DNA of 64,000 nt, from NCBI RefSeq assembly GCF_964033635.1, contig NZ_OZ035533.1:62001-126000 (forward strand), written 5' to 3'. The position numbers and the translations under genes were made by a program. Source of the DNA: Chitinophaga sp. MM2321. Lineage in GTDB: Bacteria > Bacteroidota > Bacteroidia > Chitinophagales > Chitinophagaceae. How positions within the stretch are numbered: position 1 is the first letter of the stretch; the number at the start of each line of letters is the position of its first letter. Below the pieces are notes generated by a model. That model was not told the DNA's origin and made no database searches. It saw only the letters and a program-made list of their open reading frames with translations. Of the stretch, positions 36,276 to 45,910 are shown piece by piece.

Positions 36276-38054
36276 ATGAAAGCATTAAGATATTCAAGTC
36301 TGATTCTAATTATAGGAATGCTCGCAGGCTTTTTCGCCGCATGTAAAAAGAGCTTCCTGGAACGTGCTCCGCAAGGCTCACTTTCTGAAGAGATCGTGGC
36401 AAATAAAGCAGGGGTTACTTATTTATTAATAGGTGCTTATGCTGCACTGGATGGCCAGGGAGATGGAGCCGCACTTGGTGGTGGTGATCCATGGCGGGCA
36501 GCGCCCACCAATTGGGTATATGGTAGTGTTGTGGGCGGTGAAGCACATAAAGGTAGTAATGCCGGTGACCAGGAACCGATCAATTCCATTGCTGCCAGCA
36601 CGTATAATGCCAGTAACGATTTCTTTAATACCAAATGGAAAGCCGTATACGAAGGCGTTAACCGCTGTAACCTGACACTCAAAGAAATGCATCTGGCCAC
36701 CGACATGAGCGATGCTGAAAAAACACAGGTAGAAGCAGAAGCCCGTTTCCTCCGTGGCCATTATTATTTTGAACTGAAGAAGTTCTTTAACAATGTGCCT
36801 TATATTTCAGATACAACCAGTAATGTAAAAGTGTCAAATGAAGTTGATATCTGGCCATTTATTGAGGCCGACTTTAAATTTGCCATGGATAACCTGCCGG
36901 AAACACAGGGTGGAGACGTAGCCAGGGTAAATAAATGGGCCGCACAAATCTACCTGGCTAAATCTTATCTCTATGAGAAAAAATATCAGGAAGCATTTAC
37001 CTTGTTCCAGGACGCTATCGTAAAAGGTAAAACCAGTGCCGGTGTTGGATATAACCTGTCAACGAGATTTGAGAATAATTTCGATGCTGCCGCCAAACTG
37101 GGTAACCCGGAAGCTGTATTCTATATTGAAATGACAGCCAATGATGGTACAGGTAGTATTGCGAATGCCAATCCGGGCGAAATGCTGAACTTCCCTTATG
37201 GTGGCCCTACCACCTGCTGCGGATTTTTCCAGCCATCACAGGATCTTGTTAACTCTTACAGGGTGGATGCGGCTGGCTTGCCTTACCTGGACGATTATAA
37301 TTCACACGCTGTAAAATCTGATATGAATATCAGCAGTTCAGACGCCTTTACACCAGATGCTGGTTTGCTGGACCCACGCCTGGACTGGACCGTAGGCCGT
37401 CGTGGATTGCCTTATCATGACTGGGGATATCATGCCGGTGCTTCCTGGCAGCGTGATCAGGCTTATAGCGGCCCTTATTCTCCCAAGAAAATGATGTACT
37501 GGAAAGCTACCCAGGATAAGTATCATGACGCACATTCCTGGGCGCCTGGTACAGCTATCAACGTTAATCTTATCCGCTTCGCGGACGTATTGCTGATGAA
37601 CGCAGAATGCGCCGCCCAGATAGGAAATATGCCGGTGGCTACTGCGATGGTAAACAGGGTGCGCGACAGGATGAAGAATAATCCTGCAGAATGGCTGCAT
37701 AAATATGTTCCCGGCACCACAAGTTTTGATCCTGCCGTGATGGCCGCGAATTATAAAATTGGTGATTATCCGGAGTTTTCAGATAAAACGCTCGCATTAA
37801 AAGCCATTTATTTTGAACGTAAACTGGAACTCGCTGAAGAAGGTCATCGTTTCTTTGATCTCTCCCGTTGGGGAATTGCTGACCAGGTGTTGAATGCATT
37901 TTATGCATACGAAGTAGGGACTGCTAAAATTCCTGATCTGACCGGTGCAGTATTTACCAAAGGTAAAAATGAATATTTCCCGATTCCACAACGTCAGATC
38001 GATCTGACTTTAAATGGAAGTGAACGCGTGCTGAAACAGAATGCAGGCTACTAG
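36276..38054 (+). CDS. SusD/RagB-type nutrient-binding lipoprotein (PUL 2)
   Basis: This 592-residue lipoprotein has Cys near residue 23 (FFAACKK). SusD signatures are EAEARFLRGHYYFEL and the C-terminal IYFERKLELAEEGHRFFDLSRW. It is the surface partner of the preceding SusC. The sequence differs in type from the PUL 1 SusD proteins. Confidence 0.95.
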   Translation: MKALRYSSLILIIGMLAGFFAACKKSFLERAPQGSLSEEIVANKAGVTYLLIGAYAALDGQGDGAALGGGDPWRAAPTNWVYGSVVGGEAHKGSNAGDQEPINSIAASTYNASNDFFNTKWKAVYEGVNRCNLTLKEMHLATDMSDAEKTQVEAEARFLRGHYYFELKKFFNNVPYISDTTSNVKVSNEVDIWPFIEADFKFAMDNLPETQGGDVARVNKWAAQIYLAKSYLYEKKYQEAFTLFQDAIVKGKTSAGVGYNLSTRFENNFDAAAKLGNPEAVFYIEMTANDGTGSIANANPGEMLNFPYGGPTTCCGFFQPSQDLVNSYRVDAAGLPYLDDYNSHAVKSDMNISSSDAFTPDAGLLDPRLDWTVGRRGLPYHDWGYHAGASWQRDQAYSGPYSPKKMMYWKATQDKYHDAHSWAPGTAINVNLIRFADVLLMNAECAAQIGNMPVATAMVNRVRDRMKNNPAEWLHKYVPGTTSFDPAVMAANYKIGDYPEFSDKTLALKAIYFERKLELAEEGHRFFDLSRWGIADQVLNAFYAYEVGTAKIPDLTGAVFTKGKNEYFPIPQRQIDLTLNGSERVLKQNAGY

Positions 38055-38072
38055 CATAATTATAAATTACTG

Positions 38073-38138
38073 ATTACGGAGTTGTAGATAGATAGATGCG
38101 AAGATTATTCGCTACCATCTTCCTGCAACTCCGTAATT
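38073..38138 (+). terminator. Hairpin after PUL 2 susD
   Basis: GATTACGGAGTTG pairs with CAACTCCGTAATT around an inner GCGAA/TTCGC stem, followed by TTTGTATTTCTTT. It probably terminates or attenuates transcription between susD and the VCBS gene, giving the last gene lower expression. Confidence 0.7.
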
Positions 38139-38177
38139 TGTATTTCTTTATATTGTGTTTGCCTGAAAACAGAACCC

Positions 38178-39716
38178 ATGCCCAATCAACCAACAATAAA
38201 GCAACTAAGTACCGCTGCTTTATTCCTGATGGCTTCCTGCCTGGTCATTAGCAGCGGATGTCATACAACCGTAAAAGAAGAGAAAGGAAAAACACTGGCA
38301 GATAAATATTGTGGAAGTTGTCATTTGCCCGTATCCCCTGCAATGCTTGATAAAGAAACCTGGACGAAGCATGTTTTGCCGGCAATGGCGCTCAAATTAG
38401 GTATCAGGGTGTGGAGCGGGGATCAGTATTACCCACCAATGCCAGGCGAAAAGCCTGCCCTTGTAACCATGAATGAATGGACGGAACTCGTGGCATATTA
38501 TGAGCAGCATGCACCGGAGAAACTGGCCTCCGCCAAACCACCAGTTAAGTTACAGCATGATTGGGCTGTTTTCTCCCTGAAAACGCCTGAAATCAAGGAT
38601 AGCCTCTTCGTGGCCGCTACCACCATGGTGGCTTTTAATCCTGCAAACAGTGATTTGCTGACCAGCGATGGCAACAATACGCTTACCCGCTGGGATAGGG
38701 ATCTCCGCGTGATAGATAGCCGCAAACTGCCTTCCCCTGCTGTTGATATACTGTTTACAAAAGATACGGCCGGTCAGCAACAAGCTATCCTCACCGAAAT
38801 CGGTAACATGCGTGCATTGGATGTGTCCGCCGGTATTATTACCCGCCTCAATCTGAATGATCCGCAAAGCAAACAGTCCGATCTGATGCCTTTTCTCAAA
38901 CGTCCTGTACAAACGGTGGAAGCAGATATTAATAAAGATGGTCTCATGGACCTGGTAGTATGCGCTTTTGGTCATAATCAGGGCGGCCTTTACTGGTTGA
39001 AACAACTCCCTGATCACAAGTATGAACAACAAACCATCTGGGAAGTGCCCGGCGCTATTCATGCAGTAACAGGTGACTTTAATCACGACGGCTGGACAGA
39101 CCTCATGGTACTCTTTGCTGCCGGTGATGAAGGAATATGGTTGTTTGAAAATGATCATAAAGGTGGATTTAAATCATCCAACCTGCTGAGATTCCCTCCT
39201 ATGAATGGTTCTACCAGTTTTCAACTGGCCGATTTCAATGGAGACGGCTTACTGGATATCCTGTATACCTGCGGAGATAATGCAGATTTTTCTATGATCC
39301 TTAAACCTTATCATGGTTTATACGTCTACGTAAATGAAGGAAATTCCCGATACCGGCAGGCCTGGTTTTATCCTATAAATGGTTGTACGAAAGCTGTAGC
39401 AGCAGATTTTAACCAGGACGGAAAAATTGATATCGCCACCATCGCTTTTTTTGCAGATATGAAAAATAATCCCGGTGAGAAATTTATTTTCTTTGAAGGA
39501 GCAGGTACACCATTTAACTTTGTACCGCATGCACCACCCATTGAAAAAGAAGGGCACTGGATTTGTATGGATGTGAAAGATTATGATCAGGATGGGGACC
39601 TCGATATCATACTAGGAAACTATGCCAGGGGTTTTATTATACAGGATGACTATAAACCGGAGTGGAAAGAATATCAACCGTTTATAGTCTTGCTAAACAA
39701 TGCAAAACATCCGTAG
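38178..39716 (+). CDS. VCBS/FG-GAP repeat lipoprotein with a c-type haem motif
   Basis: This 512-residue exported protein has a possible lipobox (ISSGC, about residue 28) followed by a haem-binding CGSCH near residue 46. The remainder is a VCBS/FG-GAP beta-propeller with repeated calcium-type loops (DINKDGLMDLVVC, DFNHDGWTDLMVL, DFNGDGLLDILYT, DFNQDGKIDIATI, DYDQDGDLDIILG). The fusion of a short cytochrome-like segment with a propeller suggests an envelope redox or glycan-binding role. It follows a SusCD pair and may be part of that locus. Confidence 0.85.
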   Translation: MPNQPTIKQLSTAALFLMASCLVISSGCHTTVKEEKGKTLADKYCGSCHLPVSPAMLDKETWTKHVLPAMALKLGIRVWSGDQYYPPMPGEKPALVTMNEWTELVAYYEQHAPEKLASAKPPVKLQHDWAVFSLKTPEIKDSLFVAATTMVAFNPANSDLLTSDGNNTLTRWDRDLRVIDSRKLPSPAVDILFTKDTAGQQQAILTEIGNMRALDVSAGIITRLNLNDPQSKQSDLMPFLKRPVQTVEADINKDGLMDLVVCAFGHNQGGLYWLKQLPDHKYEQQTIWEVPGAIHAVTGDFNHDGWTDLMVLFAAGDEGIWLFENDHKGGFKSSNLLRFPPMNGSTSFQLADFNGDGLLDILYTCGDNADFSMILKPYHGLYVYVNEGNSRYRQAWFYPINGCTKAVAADFNQDGKIDIATIAFFADMKNNPGEKFIFFEGAGTPFNFVPHAPPIEKEGHWICMDVKDYDQDGDLDIILGNYARGFIIQDDYKPEWKEYQPFIVLLNNAKHP

Positions 39717-39731
39717 CAACGACAAAAAACC

Positions 39732-39900
39732 GCTGTTTATTTGGAAGAGAAGTAGAATAATATGTATATTACAGGCGTCCAAATAATACAGCAATTAACA
39801 CCTTGCAGACCGCCGTTAGCAAGGTGATAGAAAGATATCCTGATGAACAGTCAGGTTTTAGAATGGCGGAAGGAGAGGCAGCAATGCCTCTCTTTTATTT
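39732..39900 (+). ncRNA. Candidate structured non-coding RNA upstream of eboA
   Basis: Four consecutive hairpins occur in 170 nt. GCTGTTTATTTGGA (39732) pairs with TCCAAATAATACAGC (39778), enclosing TAATAT-GT-ATATTA. CACCTTGC pairs with GCAAGGTG (39799-39826). CCTGA pairs with TCAGG (39839-39855). The terminator at 39873-39900 follows. No coding frame is credible. It may be a small RNA, a leader remnant or stacked 3' hairpins of the VCBS gene. Confidence 0.4.
39873..39900 (+). terminator. Rho-independent terminator before eboA
   Basis: GAGAGGCA-gcaa-TGCCTCTC is a perfect 8-bp stem with a 4-nt loop, followed by TTTTATTT. It separates the PUL 2/VCBS transcript from the ebo genes. Confidence 0.88.
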
Positions 39901-40004
39901 TTATGACCACCTATCAAATATTATCCTGAAAATGCGCGCAATCTGAGTAATCATGGCTATTTTTATTCAAAAATCGGCATTCTCATTTTAAACGGGATAT
40001 ATCA

Positions 40005-40898
40005 GTGGGGGAATATGTATACGATCAGGATAAAGTGAGCAGGCTGCTTGGAACGATCCTGGAAAATAACAGTAGTGAAAAAGCAACTGCGTGGTTGCAA
40101 CAACGATTGCAACTCTTGCAACAAACCGGGGCTATACCGCAGTTTAATCAAACCTTTACTGCCATTCCGCGCTTTACAGGTAAAGAGATCATTGCAATAA
40201 CAACAACTACACATCAGTTGCTGCAACAGGAAGTGCCCGGTCTTTTCGTACAGGGATGGACGTTAGATCGCCTCGCCAGGGTATGGTGGCTCCTGCAATT
40301 GCCTGTCAATAATAAAGAGGTATACCTGAACACCCTGGAAAACCTGTTCAACGCCGCTGAAATGAATGAACTGGCGGCATTATACAGCGCATTACCGCTA
40401 CTGGCCTGGCCGGAAGAATGGAAGCTGCGCACCGCTGAAGGCATCCGTTCCAACATCGGCATCGTACAGGAAGCGATCATGCTGCACAACCCTTACCCGG
40501 CAAAATATCTCGACGAACCCGCATGGAATCAGCTGATTATGAAGGCTATCTTTACAGATAAGCCGATACACCAGGTAATAGGATTAGATGAACGCACCAA
40601 CGCAGTACTCGCACAGATCCTGACCGATTTTGCACACGAACGCTGGGCTGCCGGAAGATCAGTATCTCCCATGCAATGGCGGATGCTGACAAACTTTATC
40701 CAGGCAGATAATATGGCAGACATCACCCGTATCTGGCATTCCGTAGATCCGGCAGAGAAAGGCGCCGCTGCACTGGTATGTGCAAAATCAACTTATCTTC
40801 CCGCAAAACAATTATTGGAACAATCACCGGCGATAGCCGCTGAAATAGCAGATGGCAGCCTTTCCTGGGAAGTCATCGCTAACAGGATAACAAAATAA
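40005..40898 (+). CDS. eboA: EboA domain protein
   Basis: This 297-residue, helical, soluble protein resembles EboA. The family has no known catalytic activity. The assignment rests on sequence pattern plus position: it is first of six genes in the order known for ebo clusters. The start is a GTG at 40005; the in-frame region between an upstream TAA at 39948 and this codon has no ATG. Next is eboB after 32 bp. Its role is inferred to be in making or moving an unidentified small molecule across the inner membrane. Confidence 0.8.
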   Translation: MGEYVYDQDKVSRLLGTILENNSSEKATAWLQQRLQLLQQTGAIPQFNQTFTAIPRFTGKEIIAITTTTHQLLQQEVPGLFVQGWTLDRLARVWWLLQLPVNNKEVYLNTLENLFNAAEMNELAALYSALPLLAWPEEWKLRTAEGIRSNIGIVQEAIMLHNPYPAKYLDEPAWNQLIMKAIFTDKPIHQVIGLDERTNAVLAQILTDFAHERWAAGRSVSPMQWRMLTNFIQADNMADITRIWHSVDPAEKGAAALVCAKSTYLPAKQLLEQSPAIAAEIADGSLSWEVIANRITK

Positions 40899-40930
40899 CA
40901 AAATCAGAAAATTCAAAAATATTTGATGAT

Positions 40931-41917
40931 ATGTGTGGTATTCATGAATTAACAGAAAAAGATCTTCAACCCCTTACTTATAGTCCTGCATACCTCGATA
41001 AAATAAAAGGAATGCGCTTTTTTGATCCGCATGTACACATGACCGCCCGCACTACGGACGATTATCAGGCCATGGCGGATGCCGGTGTAGTAGGTATTAT
41101 TGAACCCGCTTTCTGGCTGGGACAGCCACGTACCGGCGTTGATACCTTCCGCGATTATTTCAGCAGCCTCGTTGGATGGGAGCGTTTCCGCGCTTCTCAA
41201 TTCGGGATCAGGCATTACTGCACCATCGGCCTCAATTCAAAAGAAGCCAACAACGAAAAGCTGGCAGAAGCTGTCATGGAAATATTACCACAGTTTATTT
41301 ATAAAGAAGGCGTAGTAGGTATCGGTGAAATCGGATTTGATGACCAGACGCCGCTGGAAGAAAAATATTACCGCGCACAACTGGAGCTGGCAAAAGAAGC
41401 CGGATTGCCGGTACAGATCCATACTCCGCACCGCGACAAGAAAAAAGGTACCCAGCGTAGCATGGATATCGCACTGGAACATGGATTGGAGCCTCACATG
41501 ATCATTGTAGACCATAATAACGAGGAAACCGTGAAAGAAGTGCTGGATCGTGGCTTCTGGGCTGCGTTTACCATCTATCCCTTTACCAAAATGGGTAATG
41601 AGCGCATGGTAGCCGTTGTAAAACAGTACGGAAGCGGGCGTATCATGGTCAACTCCGCTGCAGACTGGGGTATCAGCGATCCACTGGCCGTTCCTAAGAC
41701 GGCTGCTTTGATGCACGAAAGTGGTATTGACTTGAATGACATTCATTTGGTAACTTACACCAATGCCGTGAAAGCATTTGCACAGAGCGGACAACTGAAC
41801 GAAGCTGATTTTGACATCGCCGGAAATATTGATCAGAGTGAAAAATATAATGGAAGCAGCGTTTTACGTGGTGGTCAGCAACCCAGAATTGATAAAAATA
41901 CAACCATCATCCGGTAA
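40931..41917 (+). CDS. eboB: EboB, TatD-like metal-dependent hydrolase
   Basis: This 328-residue amidohydrolase-fold protein has the metal set seen in TatD-type enzymes: HVH (His34, His36), Glu133 in GIGEIGFDD, His164 in VQIHTPH, His195 in VDHNN and Asp245 in NSAADWG. All expected ligands are present, so it should be active; the substrate is unknown. It lies between eboA (32 bp) and eboC (55 bp). Confidence 0.88.
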   Translation: MCGIHELTEKDLQPLTYSPAYLDKIKGMRFFDPHVHMTARTTDDYQAMADAGVVGIIEPAFWLGQPRTGVDTFRDYFSSLVGWERFRASQFGIRHYCTIGLNSKEANNEKLAEAVMEILPQFIYKEGVVGIGEIGFDDQTPLEEKYYRAQLELAKEAGLPVQIHTPHRDKKKGTQRSMDIALEHGLEPHMIIVDHNNEETVKEVLDRGFWAAFTIYPFTKMGNERMVAVVKQYGSGRIMVNSAADWGISDPLAVPKTAALMHESGIDLNDIHLVTYTNAVKAFAQSGQLNEADFDIAGNIDQSEKYNGSSVLRGGQQPRIDKNTTIIR

Positions 41918-41972
41918 TGCCTGGCAGTTTCGTTACTGCTGGCAATTAACCAAATGAAAACCTGTTTACACG

Positions 41973-42893
41973 GTGAGTTACATTGTTAGCAAAGTGATTG
42001 GATACCTACGCCTGATGCGCCCGGCAAATATTATAACTGCGATTGCAGATATCTTAGCTGGTGTGGCCATTTCCGGCTATTTTTTACATGTAACCTTCCA
42101 TACATGTACCCTGGACCTTATCCTTCCTGTTGTATGCCTCTGCCTGGCCACTATCGGCTTATACGGCGGCGGTGTAGTATTTAACGACGTATTTGATGCA
42201 ACGCTCGACGCCGTGGAACGTCCGGAAAGACCCATTCCCAGCGGCGTGATCTCAAAAACACAGGCAATTATCCTGGGCAGCTACCTGCTCCTTGTGGGCA
42301 TCCTTGCGGCCTTTTCCGTAGGGCGGCTCAATGGATATGCCGGCTGGCTGGCCCTCGCCACAGCTGCATCTGCCCTGAGCTATAATAAATGGGGGAAACA
42401 TCACCCTGTATGGGGACCGCTGAATATGGGCCTCTGCCGCGGATTGAACCTGCTACTGGGTATCAGCATCGTACCCGCTGCTATTGAAACCTACTGGTGG
42501 ATGGGCTTCATCCCCATCATATATATCGCTGCGGTCACCAATATCAGCCGCGGTGAAGTTCATGGTGGTAGTCAGCGAAGTTTGCAGATCACTGCTGCCT
42601 GTTATGCGGCAGTATTCATCACCATGGGCGTATTAGCTGCCATGCACCAGCAATTCCTGACCGCACTGCCCTTTATCCTGCTATTTGCATACATGATCAT
42701 GAAACCACTGCTGAATGCCAGGAAGGACCCTTCAGGCCCCAACATCGGCAAAGCAGTGAAAGCAGGCATCGTAGCATTGGTGGTCATGAATGCCGCATGG
42801 GTAGCCGCTTTCGCCACCCTGCCTTTTGCATTAGCCGTATTGATCCTGTTACCCATCTCCATGTTACTAGGCAAGATGTTTTCCATAACATGA
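41973..42893 (+). CDS. eboC: EboC, UbiA-like membrane prenyltransferase homologue
   Basis: This 306-residue integral membrane protein of the UbiA superfamily has about eight hydrophobic segments. The first aspartate-rich motif is intact (NDVFDATLD, residues 71-79). At the place of the second motif the sequence reads NISRGEVHGG (190-199), which lacks the usual aspartate pair. It starts with GTG at 41973; a nearby ATG is out of frame. It is the last gene before the interruption of the ebo set and may handle an isoprenoid substrate or carrier. Confidence 0.88.
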   Translation: MSYIVSKVIGYLRLMRPANIITAIADILAGVAISGYFLHVTFHTCTLDLILPVVCLCLATIGLYGGGVVFNDVFDATLDAVERPERPIPSGVISKTQAIILGSYLLLVGILAAFSVGRLNGYAGWLALATAASALSYNKWGKHHPVWGPLNMGLCRGLNLLLGISIVPAAIETYWWMGFIPIIYIAAVTNISRGEVHGGSQRSLQITAACYAAVFITMGVLAAMHQQFLTALPFILLFAYMIMKPLLNARKDPSGPNIGKAVKAGIVALVVMNAAWVAAFATLPFALAVLILLPISMLLGKMFSIT

Positions 42894-42895
42894 AT

Positions 42896-43015
42896 ATTTA
42901 GGAATTTTTTGATTTACGAATTTTTTGATTTTGAGATTTAAAGAAAAATATCCTCCGAAGATCTTCGCTTTAAATCTCAAAATCAAAAAATTCGTAAATC
43001 AAAAAATCCCTAAAT
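42896..43015. repeat. Modular palindromic element, copy B
   Basis: A 120-bp inverted repeat has arms of about 47 bp with a single mismatch (ATTTAGGAATTTTTTGATTT outward, then ACGAATTTTTTGATTTTGAG) and a core with GAAGATCTTCGCTTTAAAT, identical to the core of the 31903 element. It occupies the gap between convergent eboC and the response regulator gene. Confidence 0.9.
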
Positions 43016-43026
43016 GAAAAGCCTCC

Positions 43027-43665
43027 TCAATCAATCAACCCCCGCTTTATCGCTTCTTTCACCAGCCCCGCTGTATTTTTTACGGCTAGTTTCTGTGTGA
43101 GGTTAAGCCGGTGTGTTTCTACGGTGCGCAAACTGATATAGAGCATTTCCGCTATTTGCTGGTTGGAATGTTCTTCTGCAATCAGCGTCAGGATTTCCTT
43201 CTCCCGGCGGGTCAGCGGAATATCGTACCCGGAAGATTTCTGGCCGGTGATCATTTCATGCAATAGTTGATGTTTGATGCTCGCATCAAGGAATTGTTCT
43301 CCCGCATTTACTTTTTCGATGGCCTCTACCAGCGTGTCCTGGTCTGTGTTTTTAAGTAAATAACCGGTAGCGCCATTACGCAGCATTTGCTTGATATAAT
43401 GGGACTCCGTAAAATTGGTGAGCGCAATAATTTTCACCTGCGGATGTTTTTTATGTACCAGTTTACATAGTTCCAGGCCGTCTATTTCGGGCATCTGTAT
43501 ATCCAGTAACAATACATCGGGTTGCGCCAGGGGTAAAGCGGCCATCAGTGCGGAGGCGGCATTGCTTTCATACACCACGGAAATGTGGGAGAAGGGCGCC
43601 AGCATGGCTTTTAATCCGTTAATAACCAGCAGATGGTCATCTGTAATGGCTAATTTAATTTGCAT
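43027..43665 (-). CDS. NarL/FixJ-family response regulator
   Basis: This 212-residue protein has a receiver domain with phospho-acceptor Asp55 (DVLLLDIQMPEIDG) and acidic pocket ITDDH, then a LuxR-type helix-turn-helix near residues 150-205 (LTRREKEILTLIAEEHSNQQIAEML). It is the partner of the histidine kinase encoded 22 bp upstream. Both lie opposite to and inside the ebo gene set, so control of ebo genes is possible but unproven. Confidence 0.95.
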   Translation of the reverse strand: MQIKLAITDDHLLVINGLKAMLAPFSHISVVYESNAASALMAALPLAQPDVLLLDIQMPEIDGLELCKLVHKKHPQVKIIALTNFTESHYIKQMLRNGATGYLLKNTDQDTLVEAIEKVNAGEQFLDASIKHQLLHEMITGQKSSGYDIPLTRREKEILTLIAEEHSNQQIAEMLYISLRTVETHRLNLTQKLAVKNTAGLVKEAIKRGLID

Positions 43666-43687
43666 GTAGGTAGCTGTTAAAATAAAA

Positions 43688-45664
43688 TTATACTTCCATC
43701 AGTTGCATGATGGCGATATTAAATTCAATATAGGCAGTCGTGCCGCGTCCTGTGGAAGCGTCAAGTTCCAGGTGGCCGTTTAATGCTTTTATCCTTGATT
43801 GTAAATTGTTTAGTCCCATGCCGGAATTGAGTGCTGCTGCGTGCTGAAAGCCGATGCCGTTATCTTCTACTGTAATCGTCAGCAACTGATCATGCTGTGT
43901 AAGTTGCACCAGTGCTTCTGTAGCGTGGGAATGCTTGATAATATTGTTGATCAGTTCCTGCACAATACGGTAAACAGACAACTCGAAATTTCCTTTGAAA
44001 CGTTGCATGTTACCGGAAGTATAAAAGTTGATGCTCAGCTTTTTTGAGTGGCTCACATTCCGGCAGTAATAGTGCAACGCCTCTGCCAGTCCCATTCTGG
44101 CGAGGAGTTCGGGCATAAGGTTATGCGCTGTTTTTCTTACTTCCCCAATGGCATCATCCAGCATGCCCAGTGCGTGATTAAAACCGGTATCACTTTGTAA
44201 GAAAGTGCGTTCATGTTTTAAGGCGCCGAAATGCATTTTTACGGCAGATAATAAACCGCCTACACCATCATGAAGATCTTTGGATAAACGGGTACGTTCT
44301 TTTTCTTCGCCCTGCATCATGGCTTCCAGCACCTGCACGGTTTTTTCTATTTCCAGTGTTTGCAGTTGCTGCTGTTGCAGGTGGTGCCGGTGTTTTAGCC
44401 GTTGCCATCCGTAAAAGATCAATACCAGCGACAGTACAACACTGACGAGGAAGATGACGATCCACATATTTTTTTGTTGTAGTTGCAGGTCTTTTTGGGT
44501 GAGCTGCAATTTTTTTTCCGTGAGGTCGCGGTCCTTCTTTTCTGATTGGTATTGCATTTCCATTTGCTGTACATTCCTGCGGGTGGTATTTCCTACGAGG
44601 GAATCATTCAGGGCCTCATACGATTTTCTAAGATCAAAAGCGCGCTGGTATTGCCCTTGCTCGGCCTGGATATCGGAGGCTGTGAGGTAGGCGAGCCGTA
44701 GTTCGTCGCCCGCCTGGTTTTGCTTTGCCAGTGTAATAGCTTTTTTGATAAAGGTATCTGCGGCAGCATATTTTTTTGTCTTAAATAATTCCTGTCCGTA
44801 GCCCAGGTATATATAAGTGAGATAATCAGGTGCAGGGAATTTTTGTGAGACAGTTAATGCTGTTTCATATTGCGATAGCGCCAGGTCATGTTTATCCTGA
44901 TCGGAATAGATGCTGGCGGTATTTATCAACCCATCGAGTACATAAGTACTGTCGCCGATTTGTCTGCCCAGTTGCATGGCCTTTTTAAAATAACCTTCTC
45001 CTTCCTCATAACGTTTCAGACGGCTGGCGCTGGTGCCCATGTTTACCAGTGCGGAGGCCATGCGTCGTTTGCTGTTGATGCGGACACCGTGCTGATAGGC
45101 CCTGTTGGCATATTCAAATCCTTTTTTATAATCTTCCAGGGTGATAAAAACAGACGCCAGGTTGTTGGTCATGATGCCGGCAAACAGGCTGTCACCCGCA
45201 GCATCCGCCAGTTTCAGCGCCTCCAGGTAACGCTCTGCTGCCGCCGGGAAATTGCTGACCTGCTGGTATTCATTGCCGCAATAGCTGATAGCACGCATCT
45301 GGTTAGTGGTATCACGCAAAGATTTGTAGATAATAACAGCTTGTTCCACCATGTACAACGACTGCAAATATTCCCCGCGCATATCCTGGATATACATGTA
45401 ATAACAGGCGAAATCGGCTTTCCCTTTTGGGTAGTTCAGCTGCTGACTGAGCTTTAAGGCATGCTTAAAGATCTTGTCCGATTTCTCCAGGCTGTCTGGC
45501 AGAAAGGTGCAGGCATATACAATGAGCGTACTCACAAGACTGGTATCGGGCTTTTTCTGTTGGATCACTTTCAGCAGACTATCCTGCTCCGGGGTATGAC
45601 TGGCCTGACTTTGCATACAAACGCAGCTAATAAAACAACAAAAGGCTACAACTTTTTTTAACAT
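43688..45664 (-). CDS. TPR-containing sensor histidine kinase (HisKA_3 type)
   Basis: This roughly 658-residue membrane kinase starts at ATG 45664 (MLKKVVAFCC), preferred over a GTG 12 bp upstream. It has a signal peptide, a periplasmic TPR array (residues about 80-330), a coiled coil rich in Lys/Gln, one transmembrane helix (MWIVIFLVSVVLSLVLIFYGW near residue 400, split here), the HisKA_3 box DLHDGVGG with the phospho-accepting His, and an HATPase domain (EDNGIGF, then GMGLNNLQSRI). It phosphorylates the NarL-type regulator just downstream. The periplasmic TPR suggests sensing through a protein or peptide. Confidence 0.94.
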   Translation of the reverse strand: MLKKVVAFCCFISCVCMQSQASHTPEQDSLLKVIQQKKPDTSLVSTLIVYACTFLPDSLEKSDKIFKHALKLSQQLNYPKGKADFACYYMYIQDMRGEYLQSLYMVEQAVIIYKSLRDTTNQMRAISYCGNEYQQVSNFPAAAERYLEALKLADAAGDSLFAGIMTNNLASVFITLEDYKKGFEYANRAYQHGVRINSKRRMASALVNMGTSASRLKRYEEGEGYFKKAMQLGRQIGDSTYVLDGLINTASIYSDQDKHDLALSQYETALTVSQKFPAPDYLTYIYLGYGQELFKTKKYAAADTFIKKAITLAKQNQAGDELRLAYLTASDIQAEQGQYQRAFDLRKSYEALNDSLVGNTTRRNVQQMEMQYQSEKKDRDLTEKKLQLTQKDLQLQQKNMWIVIFLVSVVLSLVLIFYGWQRLKHRHHLQQQQLQTLEIEKTVQVLEAMMQGEEKERTRLSKDLHDGVGGLLSAVKMHFGALKHERTFLQSDTGFNHALGMLDDAIGEVRKTAHNLMPELLARMGLAEALHYYCRNVSHSKKLSINFYTSGNMQRFKGNFELSVYRIVQELINNIIKHSHATEALVQLTQHDQLLTITVEDNGIGFQHAAALNSGMGLNNLQSRIKALNGHLELDASTGRGTTAYIEFNIAIMQLMEV

Positions 45665-45910
45665 GGCATAATACACTTACTCAGCCTTGTGGCTGATCAG
45701 TTAATAATGAACGATTACCGGGTCGCATACACAATGAACAATCCACAGCAGGGGATAAATAAACATCTCCGGCCAGGCTCAGTGCTTGACATTTACGCAG
45801 CAATGCAACAAAAGAAGTACGATAAACAACCGATGTTACAGGGTTAACAATATGGGGCTCCTATATTCATCATCCGGACAAACAACTATCCTATTCTGGT
45901 AGTGCTACGA

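Noticed and set aside
38550..39158. A 202-codon open frame antisense to the VCBS gene
   Set aside because: Shadow frame over well-defined FG-GAP repeats on the plus strand.
39841..39866. CTGATGA followed by a short stem, like a hammerhead ribozyme core
   Set aside because: No correctly placed GAAA strand and cleavage-site stem; only six bases separate the upstream GAAA from CTGATGA, too few for the required stems.
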